From contig NW_024104532.1 of assembly GCF_003945595.2 (NCBI RefSeq), positions 5,207,501 to 5,271,500 on the forward strand: 64,000 nucleotides of DNA. The letters are read 5' to 3'. Made by a program: the position numbers and the translations under genes. Position 1 is the stretch's first letter. Every line of letters begins with the position of its first letter. The notes under the pieces are model-generated. The model was not told where the DNA came from. It did not search any database and saw only the letters and a list, made by a program, of their open reading frames with translations. Source of the DNA: Pipra filicauda (taxonomy: Eukaryota; Chordata; Aves; Passeriformes; Pipridae). Shown here piece by piece: positions 37,096 to 46,900 of the stretch.

Positions 37096-37879
37096 CACAT
37101 GAGACATACGGGAAGGTCTGTGCAGAGGGGTCTAAAGTTTAATCGGTTCCTTGGGCCTGGACAGGGCTCAGTGGCGATAAGGCAGCACAATGTCCAATTG
37201 TTCTCCTTGCACACCAAGTCAGCCCAACTTCCTCTGATTTCTGGGCTCGAGATGTGCAGGAACACAGACTTTGGATTTGGGCTGGACAGAGTTCGGGTCT
37301 GCCGAGGTCCCCAGCCAGACCTAGAACTCTGCATAGAGTTTTGGATAGAACTTTGGATAAACTTTCATTCCCAGCTCCACCCCAGCCCAGGGGATAAACT
37401 TTTCCTCCCAAGCTCCCTAAATTACCCTGGCCTTCCTCCCACTCCTGAGACCCTGATCTTCCTCCCAGCTGAGGCAGCTCATCATGCAGCTGGCTACAGC
37501 TCCTTGCCCTTACTCCTGATCAGCTGCACACTCAGCTCCAGAGCAGAAGCCCCACGGCACCCCGGACCCTCAGCAAAGCAGGGATGGGGAGCTGTTGCTC
37601 TATCAGGGAGTTTCCTCTTTGCTAAATGGCCCAAAGGGACCAAGAGGCTGCAGGTGGCGGAAAGTGGCAGTGGGGACATGTAACCCTGGGGGGGTGAGGA
37701 GGCTCAGCCCTGACACCACCCGCACCCCCAGCCAGGGCGATTCGAGCCTTGCAGCGATTTGTCTTTATATTTGGCATCTTTGGTTTGGCTGAGAGAACAG
37801 TTCACAGCTTGGAGCATGGTGGTGATGAGGAGTCAGGGCTGACAGGCCCATCAGGATAATTGCTGCAGTAGTGTTATTT

Positions 37880-38056
37880 CAGCTATAAAACCTAGAAGGT
37901 TTGAGTTGGAAGGAACCTTCAAGATCATCCAGTTCCAACTCCCTGCCATGGGCAGGGACACCTTCAGGTTGCTCCAAACCCCACCCAACCTGACCTTGAA
38001 CACTTCCAGGGATGGAGCATCCCCAATCACCCTTAATTGTCCAGAGAAACTGTGGT
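37880..38056 (-). repeat. CR1 LINE 3' end, minus orientation
   Basis: Contains GAGTTGGAAGGAACCTTCAA, GATCATCCAGTTCCAACTCC and CCTTGAACACTTCCAGGGAT, ending near CCAGAGAAACTGTGG. A small deletion relative to the usual CR1 is visible after GACACCTTC. Confidence 0.88.
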
Positions 38057-38537
38057 TTCCCCAAACCCTTCTATGGTTCTGCGACTTTATTTTGGTTTTT
38101 TTGCATCAAAAATGAACCATTTATAGTGCTGTGTCACTGCACTATATCATTCCTGTTTGTTTGGGGTTTTTTAGTTTGTTTGGTTATTTTAATGGTCCAA
38201 ATATTGTGTTTTGCCATTTAAAATGTTTTTAGTTTATTGTATGTCTGTTACATGTATATTTCAATTTAAATTCTGATCTGGGCTTCTGCTTCTGGCCGAA
38301 GCTTTAGGTGAATTTGCAGTAATTTGGAAAGTGTTATTTGGAATGATGCTCCTGGCTGCGGAACCACTCCTATCTCCCGGGGTCTGGGGGCACCTGCAGG
38401 GCTTGAGGGGGTTTGTCCCAGTTGGGGGGAGCAGCACACTGACTCCTTAAAACTGTCCCTGGAGAAGGGACCTGCTGCCTCCCCACTACCCACCCCACAC
38501 CTGTGCTCTGGAACCTCCCTCTGCCCCCTCACTCCAA

Positions 38538-39112
38538 GCATCCCATGGGGATCCATGGGGCTGGCAGAGCATCACATGGGCATCTGTGAGAGTGGCAGAG
38601 CACTTCCTGGGGATCCATGTGGCATGTACTAGCATCCCGTGGGGATCCCAGAGACTCCTGTGCAGGTCCATGGGGCTGGCAGAGCATCCCATGGGGAACC
38701 CGAGCATCCTGTGAGGCTCCGTGGGGGTGGCAGAGGATCCCATAGGGATCCGTGAGGGTGTTAAAGCATCCCGTTGGGCTGGCAGAGCATCCAGTTGGGA
38801 TCTGTGAGTGTGTTAGAACACCCCATCGGGCTGGCAGAGCATCACATGAGGATCCGTGGGGGTGGCAGAGCAACCCTTAGGGATCCATGGGGCATATATG
38901 AGCATCCTGTGAGGATCCTATAGCCTCCCATGGGGATCCATAGGGCTCGCAGAGCATCCCATGGGGAACCCAGAGCATCCCGTAGGGCTCGGTGCAGCAT
39001 GTACGAGCATGCCCTGGCGATCCCAGAGCTGCCAGTGGGGATCCGTGGAGCTGGCAGAGCATGCATGGGGATCCGAGGGGTTCGTGTGAGTCTCCCGTGG
39101 GGCTTTCAGAGA
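38538..39112. repeat. Minisatellite, about 31-bp unit, roughly 18 copies
   Basis: A degenerate tandem array with a core near GGATCCRTGGGGCTGGCAGA and then GCATCCCATGG, spaced about 31-32 bases apart (for example at 38551, 38582, 38613 and 38645), with some shorter or longer units. Because 31 is not a multiple of three, the same peptide phrases (PHGML, CSASPM, CQPHG) appear in all three minus-strand frames, which explains the open frames across it. It borders the 39.1-kb CpG island. Confidence 0.88.
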
Positions 39113-39114
39113 CC

Positions 39115-39720
39115 CCCGTGGGCTCAGCCCCGCCGCCCGCCTCGTCCCGGGTGCGGATCCCGCCGCTGCCCACCCCCGCCCCGCACCTACCGGCGGCTGC
39201 GCGGCGCTCCCGGCTGCGGCTCCGCAAGTGCGCGCGGGGAGAACCGGGATGAACACAGGGAACGGGGACGAGGAGGATGAGGAGGAGCTGCCTCGGGGCG
39301 GGGGAGCGACGGGAGGACGCGGGGGAGGGAAAGGGGGCGGCAGTGCGCGATCGCATCCACTCCCGCAGCGGAGCCGGGCACCTGCCTGCACGGCCCGACC
39401 ACGGATCAGACCAGCGGGCTGGGGCTGAGGCCCCCCCGGCCAGTAGGATCGGAGAAAACCCCCCAAATGCTGGACGAGCATCAGCATTCCTGTCCCTCGC
39501 GTTTCCCTTTCCCATCATTGCGGCCAAGGACATTCCTGCAGTGCTGGGTGTCTCAGTACCCTCTGAGAAGGCGATGACCCCTCTCACCCTAATCAGCTCC
39601 GGGTGCCCCGGGCAGCGGGGACAGGGTCCCTGCCCTCCCCGTGGGAGTCCCTGCCCTGCTCACGGTGTCCCTGCCCTCCCCTTGGGCAGCCGCAGAGAAG
39701 GGGCCGGGGCAGGGGCGGCC
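39115..39720 (-). promoter_or_regulatory. CpG island between the genes, candidate FGF1 upstream promoter
   Basis: This GC-rich, CpG-dense island stands alone 14 kb upstream of the FGF1 coding start and 18 kb from ARHGAP26. It contains several GC boxes and CGCG clusters. FGF1 in mammals is transcribed from several noncoding first exons spread over tens of kilobases upstream. A minus-strand splice donor inside the island (see the entry at 39191) makes it the best candidate in this window for one of them. Which strand it drives, and whether it drives FGF1 at all, is inference. It could instead serve a noncoding RNA on either strand. Confidence 0.5.
39191..39300 (-). other. FGF1: Candidate noncoding first exon of FGF1 (3' boundary set by donor)
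   Basis: On the minus strand, a GC-rich stretch ends GCCGCCG and is followed by GTAGGTGCGG, a good splice-donor match at 39185-39190. If transcribed toward lower coordinates, this would be an untranslated leader exon that could splice to the acceptor at 25284. The upstream limit is not defined and the end given here is only nominal. No long conserved reading frame starts in it. The assignment rests on strand, donor quality, island context and known FGF1 gene structure, not on transcript evidence. Confidence 0.33.
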
Positions 39721-39894
39721 GCAGGGCTACTCCGGCTGTGTTCCCGCTGGCATGAGAGAGCTTGGCCTTAAAAGCCGAAGTGTTCCCGAGAGCGCTGTCA
39801 GCCAGATAAAATGCAGCTCTACGTCCCCGAGGACGGGAACTGGTGCCGATGCCGGCTCTACCACAGCCGGGGCATCGGCTTCGCTGGGTTGCCA

Positions 39895-40100
39895 GGGCTG
39901 GGCTTGTGGGGTGCCAGCTGTGGGCTAATGGGCTCACGGGATGTCAGGGTGGATTTGTGGGATGACAGCAGTGGGCTCTTGGGGTGCCAGTCGTGGGCTT
40001 GTGAGGTGCCAGCAGCGGGCTTGTGGGCTCATGAGATGCCGGGGAGGTGGGCTCGTGAGGTGGCAGCAGTGAGCTCGTGGGCTTATGGGGTGCCAGTGGC
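39895..40100. repeat. Minisatellite, about 22-bp unit
   Basis: Repeated phrases of the form GGGCTTGTGGGGTGCCAGCA recur roughly every 20-25 bases about nine times with substitutions. It lies just beyond the other side of the same CpG island. No function is evident. Confidence 0.75.
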
Positions 40101-43100
40101 GAGCTCAAGGGGTACAGGCTGGGTACAGGTTGGGGTGCAGCTGTGCGAGGTGTGAGGCTGCGGGTCGCTGCGTGTTTGCTGCTGCTGCAGGGCTAATGAA
40201 GCCCGAGCGATGACTTCAGCGCTTGGCTGGGCTCCATGAGCACTTTGATGTGGTGTTTAGGCTGTGTTATCTAAGGCTCGCCCAGAATAGGCTTTTAGTC
40301 CCAGCTCACGTGGAGCCAGTGTGTTTGGACAGGCATTCCGGGCTGGAAATGTTGTGAGCCCAGACGTTTGGATAAAACATTCCCGAGTTGACTGTGGTTA
40401 CCAGTGGCTGGTGCAGATGGCTCCTAATGCACCCCACAGCACAGGTGGACTCTATGGCCTTTCCTGCTATAGCACTATTCCTTTTTTTTTCCAGTTTGAA
40501 CAATCCCACACATTCCTCCTGCTATTTCAGGAAATAAAAAAAGTTATAGCCAAACATTCTTGAATCTCACAGAATGGCAGTCCTGGCTTTGCCTCTGGCT
40601 GTCCTGGATGAAAGGCACTGGGGTTTTGAGTATATGAGGAAGATTAGGAAATGCTGCTCCTTCTTACTCAAGGGATCACCTCCCCTTGTTTTGGAGCTGC
40701 AGGGAGACTGGCCCCTCCCTGCAACCCAGCCTTCCCCACTTGCCTGGTCCCCCTTGCACCCTGGTTTTGGTTGGCATTCAGCAGCCCTGGTGTGACGCAG
40801 GGCATGGAGCGCTGCAGATGGTGTCCTGCCAAATGGTGTCCTTTCTGCCTGTCCTGAAGGCAGACGGCCCCGGGACGGAGCCAACAGCCAGAGTGAGGTA
40901 TGGACGCGGAGCAAACACGGGCTTGGGCAGTGGGATCTGCACCAGGCACAAGGGGAGAGGAGACTTGGCCAAAATCCAGACACCGACAGTACTGCAGTGA
41001 CCCCAGGCCCTGCACTGAGAGCTGGAGGGATGGGAGACAATGCAGGGATGGGGTCACTATGGAAACGGGGGGCACTGCAGTGATGGGGACACTGAGGGGA
41101 TGGGTGGTACTGCGGGGCACTGCCATGGCAGCAGCTCTGCCTCCCTCTGCCCTTCCCAGTCTGGCCCTGCCTGGGCAGCCCCAGCTGCAGCAGGTACCCA
41201 TGGTATTTCCCAGGCTCTTGGGATGGATTTTGGTGGCTGGCTGCTGCTCCTGTTCCTCTCCTGCTCCTGCCTCTGTCTGGGGTAAGGAACCTCTTTACCT
41301 CACTGCCTCAAATGCCCACCAGTCTCCTCGGCTCTGAGTCCCATAAATAATCCACACTTCCTGGGGTTGTTCGGAAGCACAGTGAATAATTAACTATGGA
41401 GCCCCGAGGAAGCTGTAGGTGCTTCTCTCTGCCTGGCACCAGCTCACGCAGGCAGTGCGTGTGTGGGCAGCTGAGCCCCAGCACCTGCTGCCCCAGCAGC
41501 TCCTTATCCCCACAAACCATGGTCCTGCAGCAAAGACAACTTAGGCGAAACGTCCTGCATATTTAAAATGAGATCCATAAGATCCCCCAGCCTTCGGCTT
41601 TGGTTCCATCCCTTTTGGAGTGGTATTCCTGGAAAGACTCAGTGAGCACTGCTCAGCCCAGTACAAGCTGGGTACTTCACAATGGTAGAAAGCCACTCCT
41701 GCCAGAGCTGGAGGGAGGAAAAGGAAACCCCAGTTGTTCCCCAGTGCCACACGTGTGGCCGAGCTGGTGAGCTTGGCCAGGAGTTCCGGAACCAGGACCG
41801 TGCGGTGTAGACTCTTTAGGAAGGGGCTCCAAAGCCCCTGGGAGGCTGTGGCTCTGCAGGGTGCTCTGCCAGGGGAAATGGGGAATGCTGGAAGAGGCAC
41901 TCACCTGAGGGTCAGTCGGAGTGTGCAGGGCTGGGTGGCAGGGGCGGCTGGGAAGCTGGGGTCACCCTGCCCCTTGCCCCGCTTCCCAGAGCCAGCAGCT
42001 CCCACAGCAATCGTACCCACACCCCTCGCAGCACTCACGGGTGTCCCAGAGAAAGGCAGGGTCCCTCAGATGGGCACAGGCACCGGGAATGTGCCAGGTC
42101 CTGGGCAGTGGCTGGTGTTGGCCGGCAGACACCAGAGCGACACCGTGGCTGGCAGTGCCGGCTGCCGCTCTGCACCCACATAGGACAAGGAAGTATGGAT
42201 AATCCTTCGCCTTGCTATTTTTTTCCTCTCATGTGATCTTGTTTTTGGACAGCTATTTTGGGGCTGGACTCCAGCCCAGGTGAAAGACAAGGATTGAATC
42301 CAGCCTCCCCCTTTCCCGGAGGCCCTCCAGGACCTCTGCCTGTCTGCTTGCGGACGGGGTGAAACCCTGCCACCGGCTCTTGGTCCGTGCCTGCTTCCAG
42401 CCCTTTCCCTCTCTTGCTGCAGAGCCCTTTCTGTTGTGTTCTGCTCTGTGCAGCCGAGGGGTGATGGAAGCAGGCTGTGGTGAGCACACCGTGCCTGGTC
42501 ACCCCTCCATCCCATGGCCTCCCCCTGCCCTTTGGGACCAGGGTTCTCACTGGCACTGGCTCAGCTGCAGAGTCGGAGTCTCCCCAGCACCATTTGCCTC
42601 TTTCTGCCCGTTTCCCCCCCAGACCAGCCTGGCAGGAAGCTGATGGGAGATAAATGCATTAAAAATATGCTTGGAGCTTTTAGCAGCCTTGGAATGAACC
42701 ACTGAAAGCCCTGACTCTGTGTGCTGCCCATCATTCCCCTCCTTCTGGCTGGGAGCATCCCACCAGCGCCTGGAGGAGATGGACAGGTGGGGACATGGGT
42801 GAGGGGGGGAACTCTGGGGGTCTGTGCTGTGTCCTGCCTGTCCCTGCCCTAGGGGCTCTGCTGGGGACATCCTTGGGCACATCCTGGTGTCAAACGCTCA
42901 GCACTGTCAGGACTGACAATTTTAATCCCATTTATGTCTTTCAGCCCCACGAATGAAGTTGAGGGGGGCCAGTGGGGTGCTGGGGAAGGGCAGCCTGGCT
43001 CTGTGGCTCAGGGGATGCAGGAGTGACCCCTGCATGGGCAGGAGTGGGGCAGAACATGGATGTCTGGGATGTGACACTGGCTCTTGCTGTCCCCACGTGC

Positions 43101-43496
43101 AGGTGTCACTGCAGACACATCTGTGCCCTTTCACGGTGGATGGTGGGAGGAGTGGGTGCTGTCACGGCACGTTTGGCTGCCTAAATTGGGTCTTTGCATG
43201 ACTGAAACTCGTTGATGAGTCTCAGAGAAACCTGAATTTCCCTCTCCCCAGCCTCCCCAGTTCAGCTATGAAAGAAGAGGGTTTCAGCACTGACTCCACA
43301 GCACTGTGGGCAGGTGGCACATGGCAGCACGGGACAGGCGAAGTACAGGACCCACCATGTGAGACTTCAGTCAGAGGTCAGTGTGATTTGTGTTACAGAG
43401 AAATGGGTTATTCCAGAGGTGTGTTACATGAGTGGAAAAATTCAGGTTCAAAAATTTGAGGCCCATTTTTTTCAGCCTGTTTCCCAGTCTCTTTTT

Positions 43497-43604
43497 TTTA
43501 ATATTCTATATATAAAATATAATAAATACATAAAATGTACATTAAATATATATAAAACTATAAAATGAAAATATATTATTTATATGTAAGAATATATATA
43601 ATTG
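43497..43604. repeat. AT-rich low-complexity tract
   Basis: About 108 bases composed almost only of A and T, with ATATATAAAATAT-like phrases. No CR1 or other element is recognisable at its edges. Confidence 0.85.
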
Positions 43605-43989
43605 TTTTCTTGTTACTGCTGCCCATTAAGCAGTTTTAGGTCACATAGGGACTTAATAAGGAATTCCTCTCTGACACCTATTAAATGCTCTCTTCTCTTT
43701 TAGGGGGAATGGGAACTTTCACCATGAACCCCACCAAAGTTTTTCTGTTGCACTTGCTGCAAATTATGGTATTTATAATAATGAGGTGAATTTTGATAAC
43801 CATTAACTCCTAAGAAGCCAGTTTACCCCTTTGGAACAATCTCTAGGGAGGGCTCCGGGGGAAACCAATTACTTTATAAAAGTAACAGAGGTTTTAGCAA
43901 AGGAAAAGATGAATAAAATGACTGAGAAGGGAAAACCCTGAAGAAGAGGGAGGTGCAGGGAGGCGTCGGGGCCGCCAGAGGGCGCAGCG

Positions 43990-44480
43990 GGGCCGCAGCT
44001 GGAGCATCTGGACACAGCTGGATGGGGAGGCGGGCACCGCTGGGGGTAAGGCACAGCTGAATGGGGCACCGCTGGGGGATGTGGCACATCTGGGGCACAG
44101 GGCAAAGGGGAGAGGGGGCAATGGCACTGCCGAGGGGGCATGTCTGGAGCTGGGGCACAGCTGGGGCCCTGGCACAGCTGTGTTGGCTGTGGCACAACTG
44201 GCAGCCATGGGGCATCTGAAGCTCGTTTAGGTGCAGCATCCACAGCTGGGGCATATCTGGGTGGCAGCAAAGCTGGCAGTTCTGGCCGAGTGGCAGCAGG
44301 TACATCTGGCACTGTGCACATTTGGTGTCACATCCACATGCACAGCTGGCAGTGCACCCCCCTCTGGTACATCTGGCACTGTGCACATCTGGCACCTGGT
44401 GTCACACCCATGTACTCATCTTGTGGTGCATCCACCTCAGGTACGGCTGGCCCTGTGCACAGCTGGCAGCGCACTCACCT
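43990..44480. repeat. Minisatellite with CAGCTGGGGCA / ACATCTGGCACTG units
   Basis: The stretch repeats CAGCTGGGGCA- and ACATCTGGCACTGTGCACA-like units throughout about 490 bases with many variants. The overlapping 100-170-codon frames on both strands, rich in Cys, Pro, Ala and Gly, come from these repeats. No conserved protein is recognisable. Confidence 0.75.
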
Positions 44481-44819
44481 CCGGACCTGGGGCCCAGGTT
44501 ACCTGTGCTGTCTTCCAAAAGCCACTGCGGGTGCTACAGGCTTGGTTTTGCTTCCTGCATGAGCACAGGTGGGGATGAGGCTCTGCCCCTGTAAGCAAGG
44601 CAGGAGCTCCTCATTAAGATCCTCTTGCTCTGCCTGATCTCTGCCAGAACCTGTCACTTACCCAGCCAGACACACAGGACTGTAATTTTGTTTGTCTTTG
44701 CCATGGTCTTGCACATTGCTCTCAGTCCCAGCTCCTTCACCAGGATCCTTTTGGTCTTTCCCAGTCACTGTTTCCCAGGAGGGAGCACCCCATCCTGAGG
44801 AATGACTCCCAGCCTTTGT

Positions 44820-45080
44820 ATTTTAACAAATTGAAACGAACATTGTTTACTCCCCTCAGCACTAGTTCAGAGTCAAGAGCTGATTCCCAAAGGACTCTCC
44901 TGGATACACTAACCAAATGAGGCCTCTTCTCTTGTAATTACATTCCAGAGACAACAGACATCTCCTGATTCATTTAATATGTGCCATGTCGTATTTAGAT
45001 ACCTAACAGAAGCCCTATTACCTTAAAAGTCCTACTGTTATCAAGTACTGACTTAATTACAGTTTTATCTAAAAATAGAT
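44820..45080. other. Candidate conserved noncoding element between FGF1 and ARHGAP26
   Basis: Unique AT-leaning sequence containing TTGTAATTACATTCC, ATTCATTTAATATG and ACTTAATTACAG, lying between a minisatellite and a CR1. It has no coding potential. Position in the interval upstream of both genes would suit an enhancer, though this is inference from texture. Confidence 0.25.
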
Positions 45081-45253
45081 CAAGTTAGCTTGACAGAAAT
45101 CATTTGTCCTTTTCCCCTGCTTCCCGATGATGTTTCTTCCCTGCAGTTCCTGCTCCATCATGAACAGCATCAATCCACTGACACAGCTTTTTCCTGAGAC
45201 CTGCCAAGAACCCACCAGCATGCTTGCTATTCCCTCATCCCAGCCTTGCAAAA

Positions 45254-45433
45254 TATAGAATCATAGAAATCATGGAATGATTTGGGTTGGAAGGGACCAC
45301 AAAGCTTGTCTAGTCCCACACCCCTGGGCAGGGAGACCTTCCACCAGACCAGGTTTCTCCAGGCCCTGTCCAACTTGGCCTTGAATACTTCCAGGGATGG
45401 TGCAGCTGCAGCGTCTCTGGGCAACCTGTGTCA
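45254..45433 (-). repeat. CR1 LINE 3' end, minus orientation
   Basis: Begins ATATAGAATCATAGAAATCA, continues GATTTGGGTTGGAAGGGACC and ACCTTCCACCAGACCAGGTT, and ends near CTCTGGGCAACCTGTGTCA. A clear CR1 terminus. Confidence 0.9.
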
Positions 45434-46751
45434 CGTATATTAACACAAATCTATATTTATATCCATATTTAAAACCACGGACTGCCCAGGAGGCTCCTTG
45501 GGCTCAGGTTATCCACCTCTGGCTGCCTTTAACCTTCCTGACTTTGGGAGCTGCTGCCACCCAGGTAATTCCTCTGAGCAGGAAGTGGTGCATCTCTGCT
45601 GCTCCTTCATCCACCCTTTGCCATAGCTGTTGTTGTTCCCAGCCCCCACCAAGGTGAGGCTCAGAGCCAGTATCTGCTCATCAGCATCACTTTCCTCTTT
45701 CCTCTGATTGTTGTGTGGTTTCCACAGCTTTTGTAGTTGCCCCTGCTTTCCTGGAAGCCAAGCCAAGGCAGTTTTCTTCCCACTTGGGAAAGAACTGGCT
45801 CCGTGAGCCAGGGCGGTGTCTGTCACCGGCAGTGGTGGCTCGGAAGGAAAGGTGGGAAAGTCCCTTCTGTGTAGGGCCCCCTCAGAGCTGTCCTGGCTGG
45901 TCCTTGTGCGGTGCTGGGCTTTCATTTGATTTCCCATGTGCTTGACAATGGAAACAGACTTTTTTCTCCTCATTTTGGCATGAGCAGGATGAAGCCCAGT
46001 GGATGCTGGCACTGCGGGGCTGGACCTGGCAGGACTGAGGTCACAGAGATGGATGGACTTGAAGGATCTCAGCTCTCCCAGTGTGTGCCACTGGTGGAAC
46101 TTTCTTTGCCTTGCTGCATCAGAAGGTTTTTGCTCCCTCACTGCGTGAGGGGAGGGCAAGGAGGGCAGCCCAGGACCCCGGAGCGTCAGCTCTCCCAGGA
46201 ATGTCAGCTCTGCTCATTGCAGCATTGGATTTTCTGATCTGAACCCTTGATGAAAACTGGGACTTCTGTGTCTGAGAGCTGCTCCAGGAGATACCTCACT
46301 GCCCAAAATCTCCAAGAATTCCTGATTTTGTCTTTGTCAGCCCAGCCACTTGTGCAAACAGCGTCAAGCCAGGGCTGGGCACACAAAGCAAGGTCGGTTA
46401 TAAGCCGTTCTCCTGGAACAGAGGCACTTGGAGCCGGCACAAAGGAATCTCTGTCTCTCCCCTGCACTGGCATCCTGGCAATTAACCCAGAAAATTGCAG
46501 TTTGGCCTTGTCCTGGGTGCTGAGTATGGGGCTGTGTAGTGTGGGGGGCGTCTGGCCTGGCTGGGGGGTCTGACCGCACTGTGGCCCCCGGATGCACAGG
46601 GAAATGGAATGGTCAGGGTCCAGCTGTGAAGTATCAAATGAATGGGGAACTTGCCCACTTCTAGAAGAAGTGAAGGAAATAATTTGGGTTTTTACACTGA
46701 ATTGCATTTAAGAGATTTTTATCCAGAAAACAGCAAAATTAGGAGTCACCT

Positions 46752-46900
46752 GGATCATAAAATCGTGGAAGAACCTGAGCTGGAAGGGATTCACAAGGAT
46801 CATCAAGTCCAATTCCTGGCCCTCCACAGGACAACTCCAAAAACCACACCATGGATCAAACATGGACAACCTGACAGAAGCACTGAGCTGAGCTTATCCC
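46752..46900 (-). repeat. CR1 LINE 3' end of a second subtype, minus orientation
   Basis: It reads GAGCTGGAAGGGATTCACAA, GGATCATCAAGTCCAATTCC and TGGCCCTCCACAGGACAACT, the CR1 subtype that also gave the copy at 9968. The right end is vague. Confidence 0.8.

Noticed and set aside
38877..39587. 236-codon minus-strand frame with PHGML/CSASPM-like words
   Set aside because: The words come from the 31-bp minisatellite, which shifts frame with each unit, and the rest is CpG-island sequence. It is not a conserved repeat protein.
43874..44395. 173-codon Cys/Pro-rich minus-strand frame
   Set aside because: It is generated by the 44-kb tandem repeat. All three frames are open over parts of it.
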